Positions 1 through 8,959 are shown, counted from the stretch's first letter. The stretch is 47,904 nt of DNA from Sulfobacillus acidophilus (GCA_003023745.1 PXYV01000024.1:1-47904); one strand, 5' to 3'. Numbers and translations: made by a program. The notes: generated by a model from the letters alone, not told the origin.

Positions 1-90
1 AATCCCTCCTCGACAGAGGGTCTTCGCCATCGGGCGCCTTAGATCCTTTGAAGATGGAAAATCCTGCGAAACTTAAGGTGCATTAATATA
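1..90 (+). repeat. Diverged right-end-like sequence, copy A
   Basis: This stretch aligns by eye with 30583-30665 (shared blocks around CTTCGCCATC and AGATCCTTTG). The second copy runs on into a sequence like the right end of the IS605-type element at 26194, so this is probably the 3' end of a TnpB-type element, cut by the window edge. It abuts the shortened C-terminus of the neighbouring DUF488 gene. Confidence 0.4.
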
Positions 91-412
91 GAAGATGACT
101 CCGCTCCACATCCTTCGTGGCCGTCAACAGCATCACGGGCTGTCGTTTTGCCCGACTCATCAATTCATTATGGAGAGCATCGTCCCGCCACGCCACGAGT
201 TCATGCCAATAGCGGTCTCGAAAGACTTGCTGGCGTTCCGGCTTGTGCCCGTACCATTGTCGCAATTCCGCGCTAGGCCTAGCATCTTTGATCCATTCAT
301 CCCACGCAGCACCAGTCTTAGCAACTGCCCGAGGCCACAACCTGTCCACCAGCACACGCCATACCGGCGATGGCGAGGCATCGCGAGTCCGTCCCAAGCT
401 TATTTCATGCAA
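83..412 (-). CDS. DUF488 family protein, C-terminally shortened copy
   Basis: Small soluble DUF488 (YeaO-like) protein with the family signatures RVLVDRLWPR, AWDEWIKD, LRQWYGH and LLTATKD. Its biochemical role is unknown. A TTG start at 412 follows AGGAGT with good spacing and matches the N-terminus of the second copy at 20683-21054. The two share the core, but this one ends at ERSHLLY where the other continues for about 16 residues, so the C-terminus has been lost next to the repeat at 1-90. It may be functional or an early pseudogene. Confidence 0.7.
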   Translation of the reverse strand: MHEISLGRTRDASPSPVWRVLVDRLWPRAVAKTGAAWDEWIKDARPSAELRQWYGHKPERQQVFRDRYWHELVAWRDDALHNELMSRAKRQPVMLLTATKDVERSHLLY

Positions 413-585
413 CCCTATCAACTCCTAGTATCTGCGAGCAAACCTTTACGGGGATCTCCAATTCTCCATTATTGGGCAAACAAGAATATGGCTTTGTGAC
501 CACCATCACTAACAACGTTCTTCTAATATGCAAAAAAGCCCCTAACCGAAATCAAGAGCTCGATCCCAAAATGTACCTTTCTTAG

Positions 586-1032
586 TTAGCTGTGAGCGGA
601 GTCTATGGTGACCGTTCCAACTTCATATCGCAAATAGTCGCGGACGGTTTTCCCAATAAAACACCGTTCCCGTGCTTCTTCCGCCGCCCGCTCATACTCG
701 TCCCGCTGGGACGGGTCGCCGCCCTTAATCGTCGGGTTCACCACGATCCGTGCAAACCGCGCCTTCTCCGGAAAATCCGCCACCGTCCCAACAGTCTGGA
801 TCGTCAAGGAGTCCGCAGCGAGCCTCTGTTGGGCAAGTACGCGCATCAACGTCCCGCTGTAGCATGCAGTCACAGCCGCAATCAACAAATCTTCGGGACT
901 GGCGCCAACCCCTTTGCCCCCCATGTTGGCTGGGGCGCTGTAAACATAGTTGTCCGTGCCAATATGCATCGTGCCTTGGCCGGCATTTCCCACGCCAGAC
1001 CAATCTGCCGTCACGTTAAATACTAAATCCAT
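586..1032 (-). CDS. OsmC/Ohr family peroxiredoxin
   Basis: Thiol-dependent peroxide-detoxifying protein of the OsmC fold, 148 residues, the usual size. The conserved block SPEDLLIAAVTACYSGTL carries the first catalytic Cys (about residue 57) and RCFIGKT carries the second (about residue 124), the pair that forms a disulfide during reduction of organic hydroperoxides. An ATG preceded by GGGGGGAATAGG supports the start. It is monocistronic, followed by a decayed MarR-type gene. A MarR regulator (OhrR type) is a common partner of Ohr proteins, so the remnant may have been its regulator (inference). OsmC versus Ohr subgroup cannot be settled by eye. Confidence 0.88.
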   Translation of the reverse strand: MDLVFNVTADWSGVGNAGQGTMHIGTDNYVYSAPANMGGKGVGASPEDLLIAAVTACYSGTLMRVLAQQRLAADSLTIQTVGTVADFPEKARFARIVVNPTIKGGDPSQRDEYERAAEEARERCFIGKTVRDYLRYEVGTVTIDSAHS

Positions 1033-1107
1033 CCTATTCCCCCCTGTTCCATCATCGTACTCAACATCGTCTTCACCGTGTAGCGCTTCTTACAGCGCGT
1101 GGATCGC

Positions 1108-1338
1108 TTACGAAAGGGCCAATAAATCCTGTCGGTGCACCATAGTCAACTGATCGAGCACCTCATGCACCTGAATAGCTAGCAACAGCTGATATTGCTG
1201 CGGAGTTAGCCCTTGCCGGCAAGCCTCTGTCTCGCTGAAATGCAGAAACGCCCTGAGCCGCATGTGGAATGAGGCCAGAATTTCCTAGTCGCGCTTGGTG
1301 AGGGCGAGAGGCTCCCCGCCCACGCGACGGGAATGCGC
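1108..1338 (-). pseudogene. MarR-family regulator remnant
   Basis: Translation gives LTKRD, a TAG stop, then EILASFHMRLRAFLHFS and GLTPQQYQLLLAIQ, the typical first helices of MarR proteins (R-FL-FSE-GLTPQQ-LLAI). The winged-helix part is missing and the frame ends soon after. The remnant sits just upstream of the OsmC gene on the same strand and may be its former regulator. No intact start was found. Confidence 0.6.
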
Positions 1339-1683
1339 TTTTACCCAGACAACCTCCACTAGTGGCTGCGCCACGATCATTCCAAATCGCCACCGGGGTG
1401 TCCAGAGACGGCACGGTTGTCATTACCACTGCACGGCGGGCAAAACTTGTTGACGACACGTCCTTTAGGCTCACACTGACGGCCGTAAACACCGGGGTGG
1501 AAGGACCCGAAGCAATCACAATGGCTGAGAGTGCCGCGTTTGTTCTAGCAAACATTAGCATTCGCTCCTCAACCATTCTCCAATCCCTCCCGTGCTCACC
1601 AGGGCCAAAGTCCGTGTCTAACCTCAGTATGGAAGCAACAGCAGCGAACAACTGTGACGGATGTCACCTGAACCAGCGGTCCT

Positions 1684-1893
1684 TTAACAGACTGCGGCCA
1701 TGATCGATTCTTCCACTTGGTCTGAAGCGACGATGTCAACGGTGCGGCGATGGGACCGGATGACACCGTTTCGAGACAACTCCTGCAGCGCGCGGCTAAC
1801 TATCTCACGATGCGTTCCGGCAAGTTCGTCCCGGTAATCGCTCGGCAGGCCTCTCGCATGTCTGCCGCAGCCACTTGCACGCTCCCTCCGCCG
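1684..1893 (-). pseudogene. Crp/Fnr-family C-terminal helix-turn-helix remnant
   Basis: The segment ELAGTHREIVSRALQEL followed by SRNGVIRSHRR matches the DNA-binding domain of Crp/Fnr regulators. The R-E-x-x-S-R recognition helix is the type that reads GTGA half sites, the half site found at eight promoters in this window. The cyclic-nucleotide or sensor domain is absent. The frame is fused at its start to the tail of a decayed copy of the 112-residue hypothetical, apparently by deletion. It is not expected to make a working regulator. Confidence 0.6.
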
Positions 1894-2101
1894 GACCCAA
1901 TCCATCACCATAGCAGGTGGCGGTACCGCTCCAGCAACTCCCGCGTCAGGTCGTCAACGCACTTTGCGCCGCGGTATTGTCCGTGTAAGCCAGATGAGTA
2001 ATGCGAACCGGCTAGTCATCCAGTTGATAGACGCCCTCATAAATGCGAGACCGCACTTTCCAGACATCGTGCACCCACTCAATTGAGTCAACCTGAATCA
2101 T
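1894..2101 (-). pseudogene. Decayed copy of the 112-residue hypothetical
   Basis: An ATG at 2101 opens MIQVDSIEWVHDVWK, clearly homologous to MIQVDSLQWVHNAWE of the intact gene at 21963-22301. The frame is broken by TAG at a Tyr position (QLDD-stop-PVRITHLAYTD versus QLQDYPVRITHLAYTD) and by a frameshift, and the last third is replaced by the Crp/Fnr remnant. An imperfect TGA-N6-TCAC lies about 100 bp upstream (2196-2208), perhaps a decayed version of the operator of the intact copy. Confidence 0.75.
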
Positions 2102-2487
2102 CCTTAGCGTCTCCTACCTTAGTTTTTTGTTTAAATCCTTTTGTTCTCATAGGTTTTTTGTCAATCCCGGGACCTCTGCGACCGTCGACACGGGATGAAC
2201 GACGTCACGAAGCCTGCCCCTGGGTTGCAGGGTCTGAGCCCGAATCGTCTTCTGTGCAGGGTGCTATCTCTCCTTGGTGTAGACAAGGGGAGCAGAATCT
2301 TTCGCGCAGTGTCTCATGTCGCTCCGTACGAGAGAGCGAACGCATGCCCGCATGGAGAGAATCCGCTCCCTCGTCCCAGACCTCCCGCGATATGCCACGC
2401 CTTTCGACGCCTTGAGTGTCGTACCGTTATCAGGAGACCTCGGTGACCCATGTCACACACTTCCGATCTTCCTGACCCACCCCCGCC
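2102..2487. other. Non-coding stretch
   Basis: No convincing gene. It is T-rich near 2119-2160 and otherwise unremarkable apart from the imperfect TGA-N6-TCAC at 2196-2208. Confidence 0.5.
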
Positions 2488-3771
2488 TTATTCTGGCTTC
2501 CGGTGCGGCCCTGCCACGGCTCGAACACCCGACCCCAGCAAAAACAGCCAGGCGAAACCGTCCAGACTTGCTCCAACCCGCAATAACCATGGAGATGGCT
2601 CAATAAAGGATAAGAGCATGCAAAGCAGGCCCAACCCCTCGCCTATCATAGGAGGATAAGCGAGTCCAGGGCGCCAAATGTCGGGAAGCCGCGGCATCTT
2701 CCCCTTCCCGTGCACATGTGCATAGCGATGCAGCCAAACCATGAACGGGACAATTTTTTGAGAAAACCCCAAAAAACTGATGCCGACCCACCCGATCCCA
2801 TAGGCAATCCATGCGGGAATCCACAGGCGGCCGTCGTGCCCAAACACGGCCCACGAACCCAACACCTCAAAGGCAGCCAGCCCCGCGAGACTCAAAGCCA
2901 GCGTGCGCAAGGCCGGATCCCGCACGGTGTGGACATCTCCCAGTCCCGCTGCGACTATATCCTCCGTATACACGAGGTAAGCGCCCACCTGCGAAAGCCA
3001 GCCCACCACGCGGCAACCTTCTACCCCGGTTACCAATCCCACAATCCAGAGCGTAATCGCCCCATTGGCCAACAACCACGTAAGAAACCAGTGCCGTGGC
3101 TCCCGGTGCTTCAAGCCGAACATGGCCCACAGCCGATAACTGGTCCCGGAAACCAAGAGCCCAAACCACCCGCCCAAGGCAATAGCCATATGGACAGACA
3201 CTTCATGGGGAAAGGAAGGGTACCCCGTGGTGTAACGCACCACCAAAAATCCGCCCATAATGACGGTAAGGAAGAGATAGACGAGAGCCGTCACGAAGAA
3301 CCATGCCGTGACGTTGAACGTGGTGCTTTGACGTAGTCGGCCGCCCACATTGCCCAGGAACAACAGAATCCCCACAACCACTCCTGTCCCTCCACACGCC
3401 AAAGCCCAAGTCCAGCCAGTGGCCAGTCCTGCGAGAAACCCGATGAGCCCCAGGGTATACACCGTCCACTGAGTGAAGGCGCGTGAAGCGGAGACCGGCG
3501 GGACGTTCAGGAGGACAGGGATGAGCTGGTATAGGGCCCCCATCATCACCATGGTAAATCCCGCCAGAGTAAAGCTGTGCACCGCCTCCAGCACGGAGCC
3601 CGCACCCACTATGCCAGACAACACTGGTATTGCAACAGCTGCCAATCGCCACAGCCCCACGAGCACACCCAGCGAGCCGGTGGACCAAAACAACAAAGGA
3701 ACCGCGAGAGGGGCTGTCTTGTCTGTGTATGTGCGGCCAATTCTGAGCTGCCGGATGAATTTGGTCTTCAT
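2488..3771 (-). CDS. Heme-copper-oxidase-like polytopic membrane protein (paralogue A)
   Basis: A 427-residue protein with about 12 hydrophobic segments. Two His residues are conserved with paralogues B (3768-5042) and C (14935-16251): H65 in VHSFTLAGF, followed by GALYQLIPVL, and H194 in VHMAIALGGWFG. A C-terminal SQKIVPFMVWLHR motif is shared with C. The pattern recalls heme-binding helices of heme-copper oxidase subunit I and NnrS-like proteins, but too few His are conserved to call an oxidase. The ATG at 3771 overlaps the previous stop as ATGA, implying translational coupling; the open frame upstream of it is antisense-like and not used. It is the last gene of the operon driven from about 5600. 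A role in binding or reducing O2 or NO is inference. Confidence 0.75.
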   Translation of the reverse strand: MKTKFIRQLRIGRTYTDKTAPLAVPLLFWSTGSLGVLVGLWRLAAVAIPVLSGIVGAGSVLEAVHSFTLAGFTMVMMGALYQLIPVLLNVPPVSASRAFTQWTVYTLGLIGFLAGLATGWTWALACGGTGVVVGILLFLGNVGGRLRQSTTFNVTAWFFVTALVYLFLTVIMGGFLVVRYTTGYPSFPHEVSVHMAIALGGWFGLLVSGTSYRLWAMFGLKHREPRHWFLTWLLANGAITLWIVGLVTGVEGCRVVGWLSQVGAYLVYTEDIVAAGLGDVHTVRDPALRTLALSLAGLAAFEVLGSWAVFGHDGRLWIPAWIAYGIGWVGISFLGFSQKIVPFMVWLHRYAHVHGKGKMPRLPDIWRPGLAYPPMIGEGLGLLCMLLSFIEPSPWLLRVGASLDGFAWLFLLGSGVRAVAGPHRKPE

Positions 3772-5042
3772 AGCCGAGCCGGCGGACCTTGCTTTCTGCC
3801 CGTCTGCATCGCCATAGCGACGCCGCCCAGTTCCATCAAGACGAGCAGGAAGGCGATCCCGGCACTGACCGCGACCATACCCGGTTGAGTGGCCTCGTGC
3901 CCCCACACCATAAGGGCCGCCCCCGCCAATCCGCCGATCCCCACGGCGACGGGTAGATTTTTTGGATGCATGGCTTGAGCCATAAAGAAGGCCTTATAGA
4001 CTGGTCCTGGCATCCGTTTGGCAACCGCGACCGCGACGATGAACGGCAGGATCCGCCCCTGATAGGATAAGATGAGCGTTAAGAACCCCCAAAAAGCCAA
4101 TACCACAGCCAAGGGACTCGACCCGAGACTGAAAATCCCCGCCCCTAAGAAGAGGGCCCAGGCTGACCCGACACCGATGAAGACACGGTCGAACTGCTTG
4201 GCCTTTCCTTGGCGGAGAACGGCAATCCCCTGGAATATGGAAATAGCGATCCCGATGAGCCAGAGAGCGGCGCCCACATGCATGACACCGATCCCTATAA
4301 GCAAGGAAAGCCACGCGGCTACGACCCCCCCGCCGACCCAAAGGAGCGGCACAGCAACCTGAATTCGTTCCGCCCTTGACATGAAAAACATGGGATTAAG
4401 CTTTTGCTGAACGGTAAGAACTAAGATTCCCATCCATGCACCCAAAGCGGTGGCAATGTGGACCCGCAGGACTTGATACTCGGGCCACCACCCTAAAAAG
4501 GAGGCTGCCATAAAAAGTCCTAAAATCCAGACGGCGTTAAATCCCACGACAGCCGCTACCACACCCCAATACAGCGCATCCTTTGGTTTGGCAGACCGAG
4601 CCAGCTGAGACAACACGCCGGCGCTCCACAAAATAATGGCGATGGCCAACAGGCTACCGCCGATCGCCACAAGGGGCCACCACTGCTGGGCAAAACCGAA
4701 GGCAAAACCCAAGATCCCGGCCAGATAAATGACAAAGTTCCACACCACGCGCCACAACGCCAAGGGCGGAACATCAAACACTACAGGAATCCACTGGTTC
4801 AAAATACCGAGAGCCGTCATGGAGACAAATCCAAGGGTGAAGAGATGAACCGTCATAATCACGCCTGATGCACCATATTCGCCCTCGGCAACCGGCACCC
4901 GATAGCGGAAAAGCATCCAGGCAACGGTAGCCAGAAACACGTAGGCTGTGGCCAAATACAACAGCGGGACCCAGATGCCCGGTGCTTGGGTGATGTTGAC
5001 ACTGGGCTTGTAACGTTCACTGCCCGATGGTGGATTTTGCAC
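3768..5042 (-). CDS. Heme-copper-oxidase-like polytopic membrane protein (paralogue B)
   Basis: A 424-residue integral membrane protein with about 12 helices, paralogous to the products at 2488-3771 and 14935-16251. Key motifs are VHLFTLGF (H66) followed by GILNQWIPVV, and VHIATALGAWMG (H195). The His-containing helices 2 and 6 resemble metal or heme-ligand helices of heme-copper oxidase and NnrS-type proteins. The C-terminal PF motif (GRILPFIV) is weaker than in A and C. It lies 14 bp after the DUF2249 gene and overlaps paralogue A by 4 bp, so the three form one operon. Substrate and cofactor cannot be read from sequence. Confidence 0.75.
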   Translation of the reverse strand: MQNPPSGSERYKPSVNITQAPGIWVPLLYLATAYVFLATVAWMLFRYRVPVAEGEYGASGVIMTVHLFTLGFVSMTALGILNQWIPVVFDVPPLALWRVVWNFVIYLAGILGFAFGFAQQWWPLVAIGGSLLAIAIILWSAGVLSQLARSAKPKDALYWGVVAAVVGFNAVWILGLFMAASFLGWWPEYQVLRVHIATALGAWMGILVLTVQQKLNPMFFMSRAERIQVAVPLLWVGGGVVAAWLSLLIGIGVMHVGAALWLIGIAISIFQGIAVLRQGKAKQFDRVFIGVGSAWALFLGAGIFSLGSSPLAVVLAFWGFLTLILSYQGRILPFIVAVAVAKRMPGPVYKAFFMAQAMHPKNLPVAVGIGGLAGAALMVWGHEATQPGMVAVSAGIAFLLVLMELGGVAMAMQTGRKQGPPARL

Positions 5043-5056
5043 AGCGCATCACCTGC

Positions 5057-5554
5057 CTAATGACTCTTGAGAATTCGCACAATGGCCGAGTCATCTGGTT
5101 GGGCCTGGGTTTCATAGGGATACTCATCGTCATCCAGCTGCCCTAATAGAAACACTGGGACACGGTCATTGTGTATGACCAGCACCGTGCCCACGGGGAT
5201 CTCGTCCAGTTTCGCCAGTGTCCGCTGCATGGGTTCCGGAGGAACCAGCCCGCGGTTGTCCAAGAAAATTTCGGGGCCCTCGATGGGCGTCTCCAGCGCG
5301 GGAGCAGTTTTTCCGGGCTGGGGAGCCTCCCCGGTGGGATGAAACGTGGTTATCGTCATCTTCCCGACTTTTTCTTGCGCAATCTGGTATCCCCTCCGGC
5401 GCATCTGCGAGATGAGTGGGCGGGGATTGAAGGTCGACTTCACAATCAGACTTTGCCCCGGCTTCAACTGGTTGACGGTGTCCATCATATGCGTAAACAA
5501 CGATAGTCCTTGTTTGATCACGCTCTTGACTTCGACAACGACTGGTTCCTCCAT
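5057..5554 (-). CDS. Tandem DUF2249 domain protein
   Basis: A 165-residue soluble protein with two DUF2249-type modules: residues about 15-75 with LKPGQSLIVKSTFNPRPL, and about 95-160 with IPVGTVLVIHNDRVPVFLL. The TFNPRPL signature matches TFDPRPL of the protein at 13705 and HDPKPL of the one at 9401. DUF2249 proteins have a TusA-like fold, are often found beside hemerythrin, cupin and nitrogen-oxide genes, and have no settled function. It is first in an operon with two oxidase-like membrane proteins. An ATG at 5554 follows GGAGGGCAACC. A GTGA-N6-TCAC site lies about 80 bp upstream. Confidence 0.85.
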   Translation of the reverse strand: MEEPVVVEVKSVIKQGLSLFTHMMDTVNQLKPGQSLIVKSTFNPRPLISQMRRRGYQIAQEKVGKMTITTFHPTGEAPQPGKTAPALETPIEGPEIFLDNRGLVPPEPMQRTLAKLDEIPVGTVLVIHNDRVPVFLLGQLDDDEYPYETQAQPDDSAIVRILKSH

Positions 5555-5605
5555 GGTTGCCCTCCAACCCGCTTATGGTCCTTGAGACGGAAAACTGATG
5601 GAGTT

Positions 5606-5649
5606 AGCATATCCCGACGGAGGCTGGCTCATTGTGACATTGATCACGA
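5606..5649 (-). promoter_or_regulatory. Crp/Fnr-type promoter P1
   Basis: The perfect palindrome GTGACATTGATCAC at 5634-5647 is followed on the minus strand by TATGCT (5612-5607), 31 bp centre to centre, as expected for an activator centred near -41.5. It would drive the DUF2249 and oxidase-like operon. Confidence 0.75.
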
Positions 5650-5815
5650 GGCTTTGCATCCTAACGGCTGCCGAGTATCGTGAATCGCCGCTCGGGTTTC
5701 CTACAAGACCGCTGCACGCGACAACCCGCGTCATTATTGCTACACCCTCAAACTTTTGGCGCTGAAGCTGCCAAAAAATTTGTGGGTAAAGATTAGCCTG
5801 TAGGGCGGGGTCGTT

Positions 5816-6074
5816 GACATCGGGCAATTCCTCATAAAGCGTTCGATAACATGACTAGCCGCAAACCGGCGGGTGCGTAGATACTGTCGCACGCACTTCC
5901 CATGCACCGGGAGGTCGCGGATTCAGTGTTCCCCCAGGGCAGGATGTGCACAATGGGGACAGGCCGGCGTCCGTTCCTGAATCTGCACCGCAATGCAGTA
6001 GGCATCATCAGTTTAGTCGAAGGCGGTAAAGGTGTGCTGTACCGAGGGAAGCTCAACAAGTTAGGGATCTCCAC
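5816..6074 (-). pseudogene. ISL3-family transposase N-terminal remnant
   Basis: The translation contains ERTPACPHCAHPALGEH, a TGA stop, then IRDLPVHGKCVRQYLRTRR and RFAASHVIERF. This is the zinc-finger and RRF block at the N-terminus of ISL3-family transposases. Upstream, VEIPNLLSFPRYST resembles the family start. The catalytic domain is absent. Confidence 0.6.
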
Positions 6075-6230
6075 GGTTTCATCCTTTCCGTCTATCGCGC
6101 TTCCATCGGGTTCAGATTAAGGTATCGTGTCGCTACCACCGGGTTCAAGAATCGAATCCGATTTTGCCTAAAATTGTCATCTGCGCTCGAATCCCGCAAA
6201 TATAAGGGGGGCTTGTGACACATTAACCGT

Positions 6231-6416
6231 TTAATCTTCCAGCGGCCCAAACTCAATTTCTTCCATTTCTTCAATTCTTCCTTGTTCATCGTGCCATTGA
6301 ATAATTAAAGTGCGCATTAAACAGGCGGGGTTGGTGAGAACATGTATTACAGTACCTTCCCGTTTTAGATCGGGTACCCGCGGGTCAAACACGCTATTGC
6401 CAGGTTGAATAGCCAT
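6231..6416 (-). CDS. Small acidic hypothetical protein
   Basis: A 61-residue protein starting at an ATG preceded by GGAGGAGGTAGGGTGT. It ends with the acidic tail MEEIEFGPLED and contains a beta-rich stretch (REGTVIHVLTNPACLMRTLIIQWHD) that looks like a small SH3 or KOW-like barrel; that is only a resemblance. It follows the truncated TnpB fragment on the same strand. Function unknown. Confidence 0.5.
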   Translation of the reverse strand: MAIQPGNSVFDPRVPDLKREGTVIHVLTNPACLMRTLIIQWHDEQGRIEEMEEIEFGPLED

Positions 6417-6437
6417 ACACCCTACCTCCTCCATCTG

Positions 6438-6722
6438 TCATCCCTTCTCACGAAAGCAGCGTATGACCGCTTTATCCAGATGCACCAACGCATCCTGCAA
6501 GGGCTGGGCTGCCGCTTCGCCTAACCACGGCAATTCCTGCTTCAGCGCGTTGAGCCGTTTGTCCAACTGAACCCGGGTGACGCCGTTGCCCGGCGTCTGA
6601 TCAGTTGTCGTCGCCAACGCTAACGCCCAGGAGTATACATCCCGCACCGACCCGAACTGGCGGTTTAGGAATGCGGTTGGCTCTTCAGGAGAATAGCGTC
6701 GACCGCGATAGACCTTCAACAT
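6438..6722 (-). pseudogene. tnpB: TnpB (IS200/IS605 OrfB) N-terminal fragment
   Basis: 94 codons matching the start of TnpB proteins: RRYSPEEPTAFLNRQFGSVR, VYSWALALA, LNALKQELPWL and ALVHLDKAVIRCFREKG. The frame then stops, so the OrfB core, RuvC and zinc-ribbon parts are missing. No clear left or right IS end was found beside it. Confidence 0.75.
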
Positions 6723-6972
6723 GCTTATAGTATATCACCCGTGTTCCGTTACCTATAATTCGTTAAGCGTCGAGTGGCCTTCGGAGCCTCGAGTCCCTCG
6801 GTCACGCGCCTGATATCCCTACGCCTGACGGCAGCGGGTTCTACGGCGCACTTTGGTAAGCGAACCCAAAACCTTCGACGTGTCAGTCCGGACATTTCCT
6901 GAAACATATGTCAATCCGGAGAAGCCATGCGTGACGCTGCGAATGGTGCCCGTTCATGCTGTGGGACAATGA

Positions 6973-7134
6973 TCCTCGGCGTTTTGGATTCTTCTCTCCA
7001 CGGGAGCTTTGGCTGTTCTCAAAGGGGTTATGTTTTACGGGCCTTATAACACTTGGCCGCATTGGTTGGGACTCGCGCTTTACACTGCTGCTGCCATGGT
7101 GTTGAGTACCTACGTGATTAAAAATCCCCAATAG
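6973..7134 (+). pseudogene. Possible membrane-protein tail
   Basis: An open stretch of 53 codons with no start codon (TGA immediately upstream) encodes two hydrophobic segments, AFWILLSTGALAVLKGVMF and HWLGLALYTAAAMVLSTYVI. It looks like the C-terminus of a lost membrane protein, not identifiable further. Confidence 0.3.
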
Positions 7135-7186
7135 ACGGCTACCGGACCCAAACTCGCGAAGGCGATGGCTCTCGCCAGCAGTGAAT

Positions 7187-7483
7187 CTAGATCTGGTAAT
7201 AGACGCTGGTTGTGAACGAATCCGTGGTAAATGCTTGCCGAGCTTGTTCAGACATGCGCTGGTAGGCGAGGTCTTGGCAGATAGCCGCCGCCAATGTCTC
7301 CTGGGCTAAACTGTCAAAGTCTATAATCGCTTGAAACGTGCCCGACGCTCCAAAAGCCTGATAGTAGACCTCCAGGGTCTTTTGGTGGTTATTCTAAAAG
7401 TACTCTTCCATTTGCCGAAACAGCCCCATCGCTTTATCACCTTCTCCGCGATTGGCTCGAAATTCGACCACATACCGAGTCAT
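7187..7483 (-). pseudogene. NIPSNAP/ABM-like small protein with internal TAG
   Basis: An ATG with an upstream AGGAGGAG opens MTRYVVEFRANRGEGDKAMG, reaches a TAG at 7396-7394 after EEYF, then continues in the same frame for about 66 codons (LEVYYQAFGASGTFQAIIDF, LAYQRMSEQARQAFTTDSF). Length and pattern fit a dimeric alpha-beta barrel protein of the NIPSNAP or monooxygenase type (tentative). It is divergent from the AhpD-like gene and shares its regulatory region. Confidence 0.45.
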
Positions 7484-7561
7484 GCGCTCGCCTTCTCTCC
7501 TCCTCATCCTAGTTCCTAACTTTAGCAAAACCCATAATGCACCAGAACGAATTCTTGTCGG

Positions 7562-7605
7562 CCGTGACGGTCATCACACTATTGCCTGCCAAATGTGGCA
7601 TGCTT
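7562..7605 (+). promoter_or_regulatory. Crp/Fnr-type promoter P2
   Basis: GTGACGGTCATCAC at 7564-7577 with CATGCT at 7599-7604, 31 bp centre to centre, ahead of the AhpD-like gene. The palindrome also lies upstream of the divergent broken gene at 7187-7483. Confidence 0.7.
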
Positions 7606-7626
7606 CTCGGCAGGAGGAGATGCTTG

Positions 7627-8106
7627 GTGACTGAGACCGTTGACGAATCGATACGGTTGGATTGGAGCACCCTGTTGCCCGAAGCGCGCGATGCCATGGT
7701 TCAACTGGAGTCGGTGGCCCACCATGCCCGGCTCCCGCGCGAATTGCTGGAGTTAGTCAAAATCCGTGTTTCCCAGATCAACGGCTGCGCCTACTGTCTC
7801 GACATGCACACCAAGGAGGCGCGCAACCTGGGCGAACGGGAACAACGCATTTATGCGCTCCCCGCTTGGCGTGAGACCCCGTTTTATACGCTGCGGGAGC
7901 GGGCCGCCCTAGATTGGGCAGAAGCGGTGACCAAGGTATCCGGCGGAGTCTCCGATGCTCTGTTTCAGGCGCTTGAAGCACAATTCAGCGCCCGCGAAAT
8001 TGCGGGATTGACGGCTGCCATCATCGCGATTAATTCGTGGAATCGCTGGGCTATCAGCCTCAAAGCAGAGCGGCCCGGATCATATCGCCCCGATTTGGCG
8101 CGATAA
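7627..8106 (+). CDS. Carboxymuconolactone decarboxylase / AhpD-like protein
   Basis: A 159-residue alpha-helical protein. The AhpD core is complete: LELVKIRVSQINGCAYCLDM followed by H, with CxxC at about residues 54 and 57 and His at 61, the redox-active centre used for alkylhydroperoxidase activity or thiol relay. The C-terminal half (AALDWAEAVTKVSGGV, LTAAIIAINSWNRWAI) is also typical. The start is taken as GTG at 7627 because AGGAGGAG lies 8 bp upstream; an in-frame ATG at 7600 would bypass it. It is preceded by a Crp/Fnr-type site and so belongs with the oxidative or nitrosative genes of the window. Confidence 0.88.
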   Translation: MTETVDESIRLDWSTLLPEARDAMVQLESVAHHARLPRELLELVKIRVSQINGCAYCLDMHTKEARNLGEREQRIYALPAWRETPFYTLRERAALDWAEAVTKVSGGVSDALFQALEAQFSAREIAGLTAAIIAINSWNRWAISLKAERPGSYRPDLAR

Positions 8107-8199
8107 ACGCGGGGGGCGGCACTCAGACCGCTCCTTGCCTTCATCCTACCTAGATGGAACCAAGAGGCTAGCGCCGAGCTCCCCCATCGTCTATCGACC

Positions 8200-8959
8200 G
8201 TTATTTGCCGGACCGCTCCAGCGGCATAATAGTGGCTTATCCAAAACGGATTGTCCAAGTTCTGGATCTTGATCCTTTGCCCCAGTGTGGGGGTGTCGAT
8301 AAAGGCTTACCGCAGGCTCTGCCGAGGATCGACACCGATGTAGATGCCGACGTGCGATGCACCAGAACCATAAGTGTAAAAGAAGACCAAGTCGCCGGGC
8401 ATGAGTCGGGACCGAGGTACATGGCGGACGGCACGATATTGCTCCCATGTGGTACCACCAATGTGAACCTCGTTTTCGGCCAGCGCGTATTGGGCCAGAT
8501 CGGAGCAACCGAATCCATAGGACTCTCTCCTTCCCACACATAAGGCATGCCGCGGTAGCCCAATGTCGTGGCAATCACTCGGCGGCTCAACGTCCAGGCC
8601 GCGTGTGCACGCCGCGGAGATACTGCACGGATGGCGATGAGGCTGCCCGCACGCAATTGATCAGGATGGCGCAAGTGATTGAGAACCGCCAGTTTGGTCC
8701 AAGTGGTATGAAGATGATGAGTTCGTTGAAACGCTTTGACCGAGCGCTTGGTCAGCGATCCAAAACACCCCGTCGCTTTGACCCTGGCCTACCCGAGATG
8801 ATGGAGGCGGCTTTGCAACGGACGAACTTCAGGTCCTTTTGACCCTGGCCCGAAAATGGAGTAGTGCTGAAAGGCGGCGGCATTCCTTAACGGAGCCAAA
8901 CTAACAATGGTGGCCATGGTCAGCCCGACCGCGGCGCCTGCACGCCGTAGATTTACAAT
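8200..8959 (-). pseudogene. Peptidoglycan-binding + NlpC/P60 endopeptidase pseudogene
   Basis: Reading down the minus strand gives a signal-peptide-like start (AGAAVGLTMATIVSLAPL), a peptidoglycan-binding domain (GPEVRPLQSRLHHLG, TAG, ARVKATGCFGSLTKRSVKAF), a linker, then an NlpC/P60 domain: TTLGYRGMPYVWEG, a frameshift near 8520-8545, GFGCSDLAQYALAE with the catalytic Cys, PGDLVFFYTYGSGASHVGIY, a stop, and GQRIKIQNLDN. The TAG replaces the Tyr normally seen in LGY. Two or more lesions make it a clear pseudogene of a secreted cell-wall hydrolase. No normal start codon remains. Confidence 0.75.

Noticed and set aside
592..1026. Plus-strand frame opposite the OsmC gene
   Set aside because: The minus-strand OsmC match is unambiguous, so this is a shadow.
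2710..3336. Plus-strand 208-codon frame
   Set aside because: Antisense to a clear membrane-protein gene; Pro/His/Arg-rich with no start signal.
6100..6200. tRNA-like GGTTCAAGAATCGAATCC
   Set aside because: Resembles a T-arm by chance; no acceptor, D or anticodon arms could be drawn around it.
1108..8959. Stop-codon reassignment (TAG read as Tyr)
   Set aside because: Intact genes end normally at TAG, and the affected genes also show frameshifts or truncations, so decay explains the pattern.
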